Positions 23,578 through 30,372 of a DNA stretch of 32,899 nt are shown in pieces. Within the stretch, counting starts at the first letter, position 1. Each line of letters opens with the position of its first letter. The notes below the pieces were generated by a model. The model was not told where the DNA came from. It searched no databases and saw only the letters and a program-made list of their open reading frames with translations. The DNA is from Helicobacteraceae bacterium (GTDB taxonomy: Bacteria; Campylobacterota; Campylobacteria; Campylobacterales; Sulfurimonadaceae): positions 1 through 32,899 of the forward strand of contig CANMJR010000032.1 of NCBI GenBank assembly GCA_947498025.1, read 5' to 3'. The translations under genes and the position numbers were made by a program.

Positions 23578-24642
23578 TCTTAAATGCATTACTCTTGATT
23601 CTGGAAATATTTTCTGAAGACGTTGACCTAAATATTCCACTGTATCCTCTAATACAAAGACTAAAGGTTTATTAAAACTTGCTAGTTTACTACGCTTACC
23701 ACCCAATTGATACATATCGCTTACTGACGGATGCTTATCAAATAGTATGTATAGGTCAGAACAAGATTCGTATGTATTAATTTCTACTGAATTCTCTGGT
23801 TTACAATATGCTGGATAAACTTTATATGTACAAGAAGAAATATTTTCAATTTGAGTTATTTCATTTACAAAAGAAATAATATTGTGATTTTTATTGTCAT
23901 GTCGTTCTGTCATAGCAATAATTTTATTTCCATATTTATCCATCATCTGAGTATATGATTCAACTCCACCTCTAGGACTTGGATTATCTAATAAGTCATG
24001 TTGAGAATATTTATTACCATCATCAATTAATGTAATTTTATTTATCCCAATTTCTAATTTTATATTCTTTGCATCTCCATATAAAAATGCATTACGAGTT
24101 ATTTCAATTAAATATATTTTAATATGTTCTACTAAGTCTTTACCCCAAAGAAAATGAGCATTTGAGTCAATAATAGCATCACCAATTAGTTGATTTTCAA
24201 AGCCATTAGTCGTATTATCAATTGTTATTGTATTCTTGGCTAAACCTAATGATAACAATGATAAATCTCCATTAATTGATTTGCCTAACTCATGTTCGAT
24301 TTTTGCTCTTTTTTCAGCTATTTCTTTCCACTGATGTAATGAATCAGCTGTAAAGCGTACTTCATCATTGTCAATTTGTTTACCATGTTTATAACACATC
24401 CAAATCCCATTATTAATAGACTTTCGTTGTTCTGGGGTCATACCTTTTTTATAACGTTTTGCACCTTTTCCATCTGCAGCCGCATATATGTGACAAGCCA
24501 TACCTGTGGCATCAATAGGGGATTCCATCTCATCACTTGGACCAATTGTTGTAGTCCAACATGATGGGAATGAGCATTTAAACCCTGTCCTTTTGGCAAG
24601 TATATCTTTGGTTGCTTGTGAAAAATTATCTCTATTTGACAT
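23572..24642 (-). CDS. HNH endonuclease fused to a GHKL-type ATPase-like domain (cassette 1)
   Basis: 356 residues. The first ~110 are an HNH-like zinc nuclease: C23 and C28 (KCSFPSC), ACHIYAAADG with His 51, TPEQRKSINNGIWMC with N77/N78 and C83, and H86 before GKQIDND. A helical linker leads to a histidine-kinase/MutL-like part: LIEITRNAFLYGDAKNIKLE (N box with Asn 184), ITLIDDGNKYS (Asp 207/208, G1 box); the G2 box is not clear. The tail (LFDKHPSVSDMYQLGGKRSKL) is not recognised. Nuclease plus GHKL in the opposite order to the next cassette. Stop overlaps attC 1. A defence role is plausible. Confidence 0.82.
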   Translation of the reverse strand: MSNRDNFSQATKDILAKRTGFKCSFPSCWTTTIGPSDEMESPIDATGMACHIYAAADGKGAKRYKKGMTPEQRKSINNGIWMCYKHGKQIDNDEVRFTADSLHQWKEIAEKRAKIEHELGKSINGDLSLLSLGLAKNTITIDNTTNGFENQLIGDAIIDSNAHFLWGKDLVEHIKIYLIEITRNAFLYGDAKNIKLEIGINKITLIDDGNKYSQHDLLDNPSPRGGVESYTQMMDKYGNKIIAMTERHDNKNHNIISFVNEITQIENISSCTYKVYPAYCKPENSVEINTYESCSDLYILFDKHPSVSDMYQLGGKRSKLASFNKPLVFVLEDTVEYLGQRLQKIFPESRVMHLRR

Positions 24643-24669
24643 AGTTCTTACCTCATTGTGAATTTTGTA

Positions 24670-24676
24670 AGCTAAC
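24670..24676 (-). other. Lone core box (GTTAGCT) at the upstream edge of the array
   Basis: The R'-like box GTTAGCT lies 28 bases upstream of the first cassette's ATG, the distance seen between R' boxes and starts elsewhere in the array (about 23-90). No palindrome accompanies it, so it is either the attI-like side of the first insertion, a secondary integration site, or chance. Confidence 0.4.
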
Positions 24677-24692
24677 TATTTATTCAAGGAAC

Positions 24693-24701
24693 ACTATAGC
24701 A
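24693..24701 (-). promoter_or_regulatory. Candidate promoter outside the array reading into cassette 1
   Basis: TGCTATAGT (extended -10) on the minus strand, 51 bases before the HNH-GHKL ATG and upstream of the GTTAGCT box, so it would drive the first cassettes from fixed DNA like a Pc promoter. Confidence 0.4.
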
Positions 24702-24838
24702 CAAAAATATTGAATAATAATTATTAAAGGAACATGAAAAATGTCCTCTCCAAAATATAAATTCAAGTGATTTTATGACAAATTGTCATGCTTTTGATAT
24801 TTTTTCCTCATTTACATTATTATACTTAAAGAATAGAG

Positions 24839-24922
24839 TGTCCAATTAGCATGGAGCTAGCTGTTATTTGGACAAAGTGTTCCGTTATTTGTAAAATAAC
24901 CCATTAAAAGGACACAATGTCC
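24839..24922. repeat. Three consecutive hairpins between the array and the small membrane protein gene
   Basis: TGTCCAA (24839-24845) pairs with 24868-24874 and encloses TAGC/GCTA (24847-24850, 24856-24859); GTTATTT (24884-24890) pairs with AAATAAC (24894-24900); GGACA (24910-24914) pairs with TGTCC (24918-24922). On the minus strand the last is followed by TTTT, so it may terminate the ileS-tail operon. The first two are unexplained. The gene-free stretch 24643-24979 holds these, the array edge and an A/T-rich segment with a further ACAT/ATGT stem near 24733. Confidence 0.55.
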
Positions 24923-24979
24923 CTTGAGCGAGAGGAGTGAATTATGGAGATTACGAAGAAATTGCTAAAAATTACATCC

Positions 24980-25102
24980 CTACGGATTTCTAGACTTTTT
25001 GCCTAGCTTAACAAGTGCAATACCGACGCCTATTATGACAAATATCACAGCTACTGTAACTGCGATAAATGTAAAAGAAACTGGCTCTGCGAAGTTAGGC
25101 AC
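24980..25102 (-). CDS. Small single-span membrane protein downstream of the ileS tail
   Basis: 40 residues from GTG 25102: VPNFAEPVSFTF, a strongly hydrophobic helix (IAVTVAVIFVIIGVGIALV) and a basic end KLGKKSRNP. GAGG lies six bases upstream within the ileS tail, and the two frames overlap by eight bases. I recall a small membrane-protein gene between ileS and gatA in Campylobacter jejuni and relatives, so this is probably that conserved gene and marks the original upstream neighbour of gatA. Positive-inside rule places the C-terminus in the cytoplasm. Function unknown. Confidence 0.7.
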   Translation of the reverse strand: MPNFAEPVSFTFIAVTVAVIFVIIGVGIALVKLGKKSRNP

Positions 25103-25241
25103 TTAGAACCTCGCTACATCTTTGGCATGTGGACTTTTCATCTTTAGCATGGTATTTCCAACATCTTGGGCATTTTGCTTTTGTTGCTTTTGAAATCACA
25201 AAAGTGTCTTTGTTGACTTTAAAAGTTCCAAACTCCAACTC
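25095..25241 (-). pseudogene. ileS: 3' tail of isoleucyl-tRNA synthetase gene (ileS remnant)
   Basis: 48 codons open to a TAA at 25095-25097: ELEFGTFKVNKDTFVISKAT, then KCPRCWKYHAKD and CQRCSEVLSA. The C-P-R-C-W-K-Y ... C-x-R-C-x-E-V-L pattern is the C-terminal zinc finger of bacterial IleS, which is about 900 residues in full. The frame closes at a TAG (25242-25244) and the DNA upstream is unrelated, so ~95% of the gene is missing. A complete ileS must exist elsewhere. A 3'-end remnant like this can result from a rearrangement or from an element inserted near the gene's end. Confidence 0.85.
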
Positions 25242-25303
25242 CTATAAGAACTACAATCTGCAATACAAACCCTCAAACCTGGGCTTAGAAGCTAGAAAAA
25301 CTT

Positions 25304-25573
25304 TCAAGCAACATCTTGGGCTAAATGTAGATTTCCTTGTTGTTTTAACTTTAAATAAAGTGACTCAGCACTTAATTCAAGCCCATTTTTCCAGCATAAA
25401 GCTCCGAAGTCGATAAAGAACTGTTGAAAATATGTTGTATCTTCCAAAGGTTTAGTTAAAACGGTACTAGCTTTTAAAAGATAGGAAAAATCAAGAATAC
25501 CAAAACTGTTATCAGAAAAATAAAGTTTTATTTTGTAATCTTCATAGAATGAGACTTTTATTACATTAATCAT
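25304..25573 (-). CDS. DUF2442-family protein
   Basis: 89 residues, MINVIKVSFYEDYKIKLYFSDNSFGILDFSYLL..., then FQQFFIDFGALCWKNGLELSAESLYLKL. The pattern (V-x-V/F, L-x-V/I-x-F-x-D/N-G, F-G-x-L-x-W-x-N-G-x-D/E-L-x-x-x-x-L-Y) is DUF2442. It overlaps the DUF4160 gene by eight bases, and this pair is very common on mobile DNA and in toxin-antitoxin-like contexts, though its biochemical role is not established. Its last codons share a 13-bp sequence with the ileS tail (CAACATCTTGGGC at 25159 and 25310). Confidence 0.85.
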   Translation of the reverse strand: MINVIKVSFYEDYKIKLYFSDNSFGILDFSYLLKASTVLTKPLEDTTYFQQFFIDFGALCWKNGLELSAESLYLKLKQQGNLHLAQDVA

Positions 25574-25832
25574 TATCTGCTCCTGCTATTTTTTCAAGTG
25601 GTTCAAATCGCTGTGCCAATTCCCAATCTACAAAAAGCTCCGCTTGATGCTCTAAAATCCACTCTTTGATAAGATTGTAAGCTTTTTTAGGAATGGTACC
25701 TTTTATTATTTGAGTATTCTGAATATCTATCAAAGCAACATACCCCTGATATTCAACATGAATGTGCATAGGAGGGTGGTCATCATGGTACATTCTTATG
25801 TAAATACCAAAAAAATATGAAATAATAGGCAC
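25566..25832 (-). CDS. DUF4160-family protein
   Basis: 88 residues from GTG 25832 with AAAGG upstream. PIISYFFGIYIRMYHDDHPPMHIHVEY is the hallmark of DUF4160 (F-x-G-I-x-I-x-M-Y-x-x-D-H-x-P-P-H-x-H), including the conserved histidine cluster that could bind a metal, followed by WILEHQAELFVDWELA. Partner gene DUF2442 overlaps its 3' end. A TATAAT at 25861-25866 lies 28 bases upstream. Probably a two-gene accessory module, toxin-antitoxin-like by context only. Confidence 0.87.
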   Translation of the reverse strand: MPIISYFFGIYIRMYHDDHPPMHIHVEYQGYVALIDIQNTQIIKGTIPKKAYNLIKEWILEHQAELFVDWELAQRFEPLEKIAGADND

Positions 25833-25860
25833 TTTTGAACCTTTTTTAGCAATTCAAAAA

Positions 25861-25866
25861 ATTATA
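25861..25866 (-). promoter_or_regulatory. -10 element (TATAAT) for the DUF4160-DUF2442 pair
   Basis: TATAAT in the context GTGTATAATTTT on the minus strand, 28 bases before the GTG start. The divergent sodB leader lies on the other side; a TACAAT at 25944-25949 is its likely -10 on the plus strand. Confidence 0.55.
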
Positions 25867-26002
25867 CACAAAAATAGATAAATTCAAATCTATCTTTCTT
25901 TATCAAGTTTTGATTTCTCCATATTTCCTCCATAGTTTTTATATACAATTTTATCAAGCTAAGTGTAGCTTTGAATTACTTAGATAAAAAAGGATGGATA
26001 AG

Positions 26003-26683
26003 ATGATACATGAATTGATAAAATTACCTTATGCATATAATGCATTAGAGCCCATGATGTCTGCCGAAACATTACAATACCATCATGATAAACATCATGC
26101 AGGTTATGTCACAAAATTGAATACTCTTATTTCCGGTACAGAGTTTGAATCAAAAAGTCTAGTAGAAATTATAAAACATGCGGAGGGTGCTGTTTTTAAT
26201 AATGCTGCACAGGTATATAACCACGATTTCTTTTGGACAACTCTATCGCCTAAACCATCAGCCCCGTCATCGGCACTTGACTCTATTATCGGTGCACAGT
26301 TTGGTTCGATAGAAGCCTTTAAAAAATCTTTTATTGAAAAAGGTATTGCCTTGTTTGGCTCAGGTTGGGTGTGGCTGTGCATTGATGATAAAGAGAATCT
26401 CAGTATTGTCAGTACCTCCAATGCTGATAATCCTCTTCGTTCAGGTTTAGTTCCGTTAATGGTGTGTGATGTATGGGAACATGCTTATTATATCGACTAC
26501 AGAAATGCGCGTGCAGATTATCTTGAGGGTTTTTGGAAACTTCTAAATTGGAGGTTTGTATCGTTTAATTTTGCAAACCATGAAAAACACCGCGGAGATT
26601 ATTTTTCCAACTTTTGCAAAGATAACACACCCTATTGTGATTACATAGACACACTTGAAGCGATGGAAGAATCAGGAAGCTGA
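26003..26683 (+). CDS. sodB: Iron superoxide dismutase with a C-terminal extension
   Basis: 226 residues from ATG 26003; the ATG at 25994 overlaps the ribosome site AAGGA. Metal ligands are His 27 (QYHHDKHH), His 74 (VYNHDFFW), Asp 156 and His 160 (DVWEHAYY). Gln 70 in NNAAQVYNHDFFW is the second-sphere residue typical of the iron type. The enzyme converts superoxide to peroxide and oxygen in the cytoplasm (no signal peptide). Usual length is about 193-200; here a ~30-residue tail (after SFNFANHEK) with two Cys has no known role. Heads a same-strand gene group including HiPIP, oxidoreductase and copper ATPase genes. Confidence 0.95.
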   Translation: MIHELIKLPYAYNALEPMMSAETLQYHHDKHHAGYVTKLNTLISGTEFESKSLVEIIKHAEGAVFNNAAQVYNHDFFWTTLSPKPSAPSSALDSIIGAQFGSIEAFKKSFIEKGIALFGSGWVWLCIDDKENLSIVSTSNADNPLRSGLVPLMVCDVWEHAYYIDYRNARADYLEGFWKLLNWRFVSFNFANHEKHRGDYFSNFCKDNTPYCDYIDTLEAMEESGS

Positions 26684-26707
26684 TAAATATTGATAAAGGA
26701 GATTATC

Positions 26708-26962
26708 ATGAAAGTTACAACACGAAGAAGTTTTTTTCAATATATGGCTATATTAGGTTTGGCTACCTTCAGTGCTACGCCATTGTATGCTAAAGGTACA
26801 AAGGCACAGTATTTATATCAAGAGAGTCCAAAAGACGGTAAGCAGTGTTCTCTTTGTATGCATTTTATTCCTGAGAGTAACGAATGTAGAATGGTAGAAG
26901 GTTCAATTAGCCCTGATGGTTATTGTGCCGCATTTTATAAAAAACCTGAAAAAAATAAGTAG
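26708..26962 (+). CDS. HiPIP-like iron-sulfur protein with a Tat signal
   Basis: 84 residues from ATG 26708 with AAAGGAG at 26696-26702. TTRRSFFQYM is a twin-arginine signal followed by a hydrophobic stretch, so the folded protein is exported. Four cysteines (47, 50, 60, 73) spaced C-x2-C-x9-C-x12-C within DGKQCSLCMHF, NECRMVEG and ISPDGYCAAF fit the high-potential iron-sulfur protein family, which binds one [4Fe-4S] cluster and carries single electrons in the periplasm. It sits between sodB and the oxidoreductase fusion. Its redox partner is not identified. Confidence 0.88.
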   Translation: MKVTTRRSFFQYMAILGLATFSATPLYAKGTKAQYLYQESPKDGKQCSLCMHFIPESNECRMVEGSISPDGYCAAFYKKPEKNK

Positions 26963-27040
26963 AAAGTTGTTTATGATAAAGGGCTTCTAGGGTGCTTTAA
27001 AAATAGATAATACTATGATTCACTTATTGAAAGGAATATT

Positions 27041-29494
27041 ATGACACTTGAAGAGTTGAGTCATTACAACGGTAGAGACGGGAACCCTGCTTATGTTGCA
27101 TACAAAGGTGTTGTGTATGATTTAAGCCAGAGTGATATGTGGAAAAATGGTGAGCATCAAGGAGAACATGTTGCCGGTGTAGATTTGAGTGAAGCTTTGC
27201 AGCATGCTCCGCATGGGGAAGATGTCTTCAAGGGGTTCAAAGAAGTTGGCAAGTTGGAAATGCATGAGAAGAAGATTCCCATGTCAAGACAAGAGTTGAA
27301 GCTCAAATACACGATAACTTCTAAAGAAAAATGGCGTAGATGGTACCAAATATATCATCCGCATCCGGTTACTGCTCACTTTCCGATTGTGTTGCACTTT
27401 TTTGCAGCGGGGATGGATATCGCTTTTATCTTCTCACCTCTTGAAAAGTTTGAACAGGGTACTTACTACGCTTTTTTATTTGCTACACTGTTTGGTTTGA
27501 TAGCTATGATTAGCGGAATTTTAAGCTGGTGGGTAAACTACAATTTTAATGTGATTCGACCACTTGTTATTAAGCTCTACACCTCCATATTTACATTATT
27601 GCTTGGAATCATAGGTATAGTATTGCATGTACTTAATCCTATGATAGCTTACAATAGTGATGCCTTAGCACTCTTTTATCATTTTTCTATTCTCATTACC
27701 GTACCATCCGTTATAGTTCTTGGCTATTATGGCGGCAGGCTCACATGGTGGAGACAAACGAAAAGTGATACAGAAATTGCAAACCATCTTCATCAAGAGA
27801 GCGTAGAGTCAAAATTTTTATTGCACAATGATTTTACGATTATGATTGGAGGCTCCGCAGGCTCCGGTATTAAAACGATAGAGACTTTGCTGAGTGATGT
27901 ATTTGCTTCGATGGGATATTATGTTTTTTCAACAAAAGAGTACATGTCAAGAGTAAGAGGCGGAAGTAACACAGTCCAAATTCGTGTGTCAGACACAATG
28001 ATAAAAGCTCCAAAGTGGAAGCCTGACCTATTCTTGGCTCTTGATGAATTGTCGGTATCGCATGTAAAAGATAGGATTGGAGTGGACACTTTTGTCATCG
28101 GAGGTCAAAATGAGAAGTTTTCAAATCATTTACAGATTTCCTTGCAAGAAGAAGCGAAAAAACATGTGACGAAACAGTTTATAAATACATTTGCGGCAGG
28201 CATGTTGTTTGGTTTGTTAAAATTACCGCTAGAAGCACTTGAAAACAGTTTGAAAAAACATTTTAATGAGAAAGACCACGAAGCGAATCTTGAGGCTATA
28301 CGACAAGGTCATATGTATGCCCAATCACAAAATATAGAGCTCAAAAAGTTTCCTGCCCCGCCTAAAAAGAGTGGTGAACCAATGCGTTACATAGATGGTA
28401 CGACTGCGGCAGGTTTCGGCTTTTTAGTAGGTGGATGCAATAGTGTAACATCCTACCCGATGTCTCCATCAACCGGAGTGCTCAATTTTTTAGCCGGATT
28501 ATCCAAAGATTTTGAGATTGCAATCGAACAGGCAGAAGATGAGATAGCAGCATTTAACATGGTTTTAGGTGTTTGGTACGCTGGAGGCAGAGGACTGACC
28601 ACAACATCGGGTGGCGGTTTTGCACTGATGAGTGAGGGTCTCAGCCTCTGTGGCATGACAGAGACACCTGCCGTTGTCTATTTGGCACAACGACCGGGAC
28701 CCGCAACCGGACTTCCGACCCGTACCGAACAAGGCGATTTAAATCTTGCCCTTTACGCCGGGCATGGTGAATTTCCTCGTCTTATCTTAGCTCCCGGTGA
28801 TGCTTTAGAAGCGTTAGAACTTGGGCATTTGGCATTTGAGATAGCAGACCGTTTTCAAGTCCCTGTTTTATATTTAAGTGATCAGTATTTAGCCGACTCT
28901 GTACAATCAATCCTCAAAGTAGATTTTGAGCTTTTTTCTCAAAAGAGATATATCGTAAAAAGTCAAGCAGATTATTTACGCTATAAGATTACACAGAGCG
29001 GCATAAGTGAACGAGCTATTCCCGGATACGGTGAGGGTCTTGTTTGTTGCGACAGTGATGAACATGACGAACGCGGACAGATAACCGAGTCTTATAAAGT
29101 CCGAGAATCTATGGTGGATAAGCGTAAACGAAAACTTGAACAGCTGCGCAATGTTGCTATCGCACCGGAGATTATCGGTGATGGGAATATCGCGATTGTA
29201 GGCTGGGGTTCAACAAAAGGTGCTATTTCAGAGGTTCTTTCTCAGCTTGACGATTCAAGACTTACACAGGTACACTTTTCATGGATATATCCGCTCAACA
29301 AAGGACATCTCTCAAAATTATCTGATATGGACTTTATTATCGTAGTGGAAAATAACTCTAATGCGCAATTCACCGACTTATTGAAACTTAGCGATGTCAA
29401 AGTGGATGCAACGATACTGCAATCAAACGGATTTCCATTTTTCAGTGATATTTTAGTCGATAAAATAGCACAAAAAGTCAAGGAATTGTCATGA
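27041..29494 (+). CDS. Cytochrome b5 / DUF2231 membrane / 2-oxoacid oxidoreductase gamma-alpha fusion
   Basis: 817 residues in one uninterrupted frame. Residues 1-75: cytochrome b5-like domain (YVAYKGVVYDLSQSDMW, NGEHQGEHVAG, LQHAPHGED) with candidate haem ligands His 39/43 and His 55/58. Residues ~105-235: DUF2231 domain (HPHPVTAHFPIVLHFF) with four membrane helices near 111-132, 142-164, 173-198 and 207-230. Residues ~264-440: gamma-type domain (GGSAGSGIKT, YMSRVRGGSN). Residues ~455-815: alpha domain of a 2-oxoacid:acceptor oxidoreductase (SYPMSPSTG, EQAEDEIAAFNMVLG, TGLPTRTEQGDL). The beta subunit gene overlaps by four bases. Four helices put both ends in the cytoplasm. Could pass electrons from the beta-subunit cluster to haem or the membrane instead of ferredoxin. 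Confidence 0.85.
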   Translation: MTLEELSHYNGRDGNPAYVAYKGVVYDLSQSDMWKNGEHQGEHVAGVDLSEALQHAPHGEDVFKGFKEVGKLEMHEKKIPMSRQELKLKYTITSKEKWRRWYQIYHPHPVTAHFPIVLHFFAAGMDIAFIFSPLEKFEQGTYYAFLFATLFGLIAMISGILSWWVNYNFNVIRPLVIKLYTSIFTLLLGIIGIVLHVLNPMIAYNSDALALFYHFSILITVPSVIVLGYYGGRLTWWRQTKSDTEIANHLHQESVESKFLLHNDFTIMIGGSAGSGIKTIETLLSDVFASMGYYVFSTKEYMSRVRGGSNTVQIRVSDTMIKAPKWKPDLFLALDELSVSHVKDRIGVDTFVIGGQNEKFSNHLQISLQEEAKKHVTKQFINTFAAGMLFGLLKLPLEALENSLKKHFNEKDHEANLEAIRQGHMYAQSQNIELKKFPAPPKKSGEPMRYIDGTTAAGFGFLVGGCNSVTSYPMSPSTGVLNFLAGLSKDFEIAIEQAEDEIAAFNMVLGVWYAGGRGLTTTSGGGFALMSEGLSLCGMTETPAVVYLAQRPGPATGLPTRTEQGDLNLALYAGHGEFPRLILAPGDALEALELGHLAFEIADRFQVPVLYLSDQYLADSVQSILKVDFELFSQKRYIVKSQADYLRYKITQSGISERAIPGYGEGLVCCDSDEHDERGQITESYKVRESMVDKRKRKLEQLRNVAIAPEIIGDGNIAIVGWGSTKGAISEVLSQLDDSRLTQVHFSWIYPLNKGHLSKLSDMDFIIVVENNSNAQFTDLLKLSDVKVDATILQSNGFPFFSDILVDKIAQKVKELS

Positions 29495-30354
29495 ATAATA
29501 CATTTATACGCCCCGAAACCGATAAGGCATGGTGTCCGGGATGCGGTAACTTCGGCATTCTAAATTTAGTTTCAGAAGTGCTTGAAGAACTTGAACTGGG
29601 TAAACAAAATCTAGTGTTTGTTTCAGGTATTGGACAAGCCTCAAAGACGCCGCACTATTTGGATGTTAACATGTACAACGGGTTACATGGGAGAGCTTTA
29701 CCTGTAGCAACCGGGATAAAAATGGCAAATCCGGAACTCATAGTTGTCGCGGAGGGCGGAGACGGTGACATGTACGGCGAGGGCGGAAACCATTTTTTAA
29801 ACGCCGTGCGCAGAAATTTAAATATCGTACATATCGTGCATAACAACATGGTGTACGGACTTACAAAAGGGCAGGCATCTCCAACCAGCCAAAGAGAGTT
29901 TAAAACCAAGGTTCAAGTAAACGGCGTAAGTAATGAACCGTTTAATCCTCTTTCAGTGGCATTATCATTAAATGCCTCTTTTGTCGCCAGAGCTTACATG
30001 CAGAACAAAGAACATACGAAAGAAATTCTTAAAGCTGCCTTTTTACACCAAGGGTATGCGCTTATAGATATATTTCAACCTTGTGTGGTATTTAACCCAG
30101 TAAATACCTATAAATGGTTTTCTGAAAATAGCTATATTTTAGAAGAGCATGATACGGCTAACATTATGTCGGCGATGGAAAAAGCTATGCAAACGCATCC
30201 CTTTGCTTTGGGAATATTTTATCAACAAGAGCGTAAGACTTTTGAAGAGTCATTATGGAAAAGCGAAGAAACATCAAATCCGCTGTATACTCAAAAACAT
30301 GATATAAAAGAGATGCAAAAGCAATTCGATAAATATACGCTTTCGTATCTTTAA
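29491..30354 (+). CDS. 2-oxoacid oxidoreductase beta subunit (TPP-binding)
   Basis: 287 residues. Overlaps the fusion gene by ATGA, so both subunits are made together. WCPGCGNFGIL gives two cluster cysteines and IFQPCVVFNP a third; the position that is Cys in many relatives (VSGIGCSS) is Gln here (VSGIGQASKTP), a variant I recall from some archaeal and clostridial proteins. LHGRALPVATG, GGDGDMYGEGGNH and HNNMVYGLTKGQASPT form the thiamine-diphosphate and Mg2+ site. With the alpha and gamma domains it would oxidatively decarboxylate a 2-oxoacid (pyruvate, 2-oxoglutarate or similar) to an acyl-CoA. Substrate not decidable by eye. Confidence 0.92.
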   Translation: MNNTFIRPETDKAWCPGCGNFGILNLVSEVLEELELGKQNLVFVSGIGQASKTPHYLDVNMYNGLHGRALPVATGIKMANPELIVVAEGGDGDMYGEGGNHFLNAVRRNLNIVHIVHNNMVYGLTKGQASPTSQREFKTKVQVNGVSNEPFNPLSVALSLNASFVARAYMQNKEHTKEILKAAFLHQGYALIDIFQPCVVFNPVNTYKWFSENSYILEEHDTANIMSAMEKAMQTHPFALGIFYQQERKTFEESLWKSEETSNPLYTQKHDIKEMQKQFDKYTLSYL

Positions 30355-30372
30355 ATAGAAGGAGGTTAGATA

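Larger units (their letters stand above)
16291..24676 (-). mobile_element. Integron-type cassette array without integrase (CALIN)
   Basis: Eight consecutive minus-strand genes or gene relics are separated by seven 54-70 bp sites, each bounded by YAAC...GTTR core boxes, each with an internal imperfect palindrome, and each lying just 3' of its gene. That is the organisation of integron cassettes with attC sites. Cassette limits, taking the G/TT cut in each R' box: 23530-24675, 21570-23529, 20140-21569, 19343-20139, 18363-19342, 17152-18362, 16662-17151, and from 16661 down. No tyrosine recombinase with an IntI patch occurs in any frame here, hence a cluster of attC sites lacking an integrase. 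Upstream limit is inferred from a lone GTTAGCT box at 24670-24676; the last cassette lacks a recognisable attC. Confidence 0.88.

Noticed and set aside
16292-24980. Integron integrase hidden in the array or its edge
   Set aside because: I looked through all frames for tyrosine-recombinase motifs (R...HxxR...Y) and found none; no long frame is left unassigned.
24944-25006. 20-codon plus-strand ORF with a good ribosome site (GAGAGGAG)
   Set aside because: It overlaps the small membrane protein on the other strand, has no family and ends quickly; probably chance, though its leader contains the hairpins described above.
25159-25322. 13-bp direct repeat CAACATCTTGGGC as attachment sites of an element
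   Set aside because: Both copies lie in coding sequence (ileS tail and DUF2442 end), the interval is only ~150 bp and no element lies between; likely chance.
25129-25416. 95-aa plus-strand open frame over the ileS tail and the end of the DUF2442 gene
   Set aside because: Antisense to two supported coding regions; no ribosome site; composition is a shadow of those genes.
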